From: Dorea longicatena
Lineage (GTDB): Bacteria > Bacillota > Clostridia > Lachnospirales > Lachnospiraceae
DNA: 64,000 nt
Direction: 5' to 3'
Assembly (NCBI RefSeq): GCF_025150085.1
Contig: NZ_CP102280.1
Span: 2,855,964 to 2,919,963 of the forward strand
Below, one piece after another: positions 63,860 to 64,000 of this stretch. The notes below the pieces were generated by a model. The model did no database searches, had not been told where the DNA came from, and saw nothing but the letters and a program-made list of their open reading frames with translations. The translations under genes and the position numbers were made by a program. The stretch's first letter is position 1, and each line of letters begins with the position of its first letter.

Positions 63860-64000
63860 TATTTCAAATCTACATCAAGAGAAACTGCCAGTTGCCAAAG
63901 CATAGCGATAAAAGATTGCCTAAAGCAACTTTTTGATGTACAATGTAGAAGAGTGGGTTTATAGGTGAAAATCCGCGAATCAGACAGATTAGGAGTAAAT

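Overview
The window looks like chromosome from a gut Lachnospiraceae (Clostridia; relatives of Blautia, Dorea or Mediterraneibacter). The evidence is strong AGGAGG ribosome-binding sites, low to moderate GC, DUF3881, DUF4446, DUF4230 and DUF5714 genes, a bile salt hydrolase, and the clostridial order rpmH-rnpA-yidD-yidC-jag-mnmE-mnmG-rsmG-parA-parB. Several DnaA boxes follow rpmH, so the right edge is the replication origin. dnaA should begin just past base 64000, because an AGGAG site lies at about 63992. No species can be named from this sequence alone.

Layout. (1) 1-436: a TIR-domain protein cut by the window edge. (2) 659-13368, minus: a very AT-rich exopolysaccharide operon with an EpsG-like polymerase, eight glycosyltransferase genes (one a GT32-pyruvyltransferase fusion), a DUF1919 gene and a Wzx flippase. 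(3) 13791-16685, plus: a cell-wall-anchored M64 (IgA-protease type) metallopeptidase with a second, inactive-looking M64 domain. (4) 16783-20396, minus: a fusion of initiating phosphoglycosyltransferase and GT4, and a FlaA1/CapD-type dehydratase; these should start the same polysaccharide. (5) 20.5-25.1 kb: gene remnants, a two-component system facing a lipoprotein gene, DUF5714, and decayed ArsR, HxlR and flavin reductase genes. (6) 25.3-29.9 kb: a cellobiose-type PTS operon with GH1 6-phospho-beta-glucosidase and an RpiR regulator. (7) 30-34.8 kb: a decayed inositol monophosphatase, MATE pump, transposase remnant, DUF4230, methyltransferase, YaiI/YqxD and YitT proteins.

(8) 34.9-37.5 kb is an AT-rich island of small and broken genes. 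It holds an unrecognised protein with a PD-(D/E)XK-like nuclease motif, and next to it a 134-nt tract of five consecutive hairpins. This is the best candidate for an undescribed system. (9) 37.7-46.1 kb, minus: an envelope-lipid block with a CDP-alcohol phosphatidyltransferase, FUSC protein, two-component system and phospholipase D-like synthase; upstream of it lies a second operon of bile salt hydrolase, RelQ-type ppGpp synthetase and cardiolipin synthase. (10) 46.2-49.9 kb: the replication and partition end of an integrative element or plasmid (RepA_N, a chimeric ParA, ParB, a leader terminator and a cluster of TTAGCTG repeats), abutting tRNA-Arg(CCT). A second tRNA-Arg(CCT)-like gene is cut in its anticodon loop just upstream. 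Part of a gene from this element recurs at 36.8 kb, so the lipid/bile block lies between direct repeats. (11) 50.3-64 kb: origin-proximal housekeeping genes with three parS sites.

Everything here comes from reading the sequence and from recalled knowledge of families. No database or structure search was run. Identities given for remnants and chimeras are by-eye judgements.
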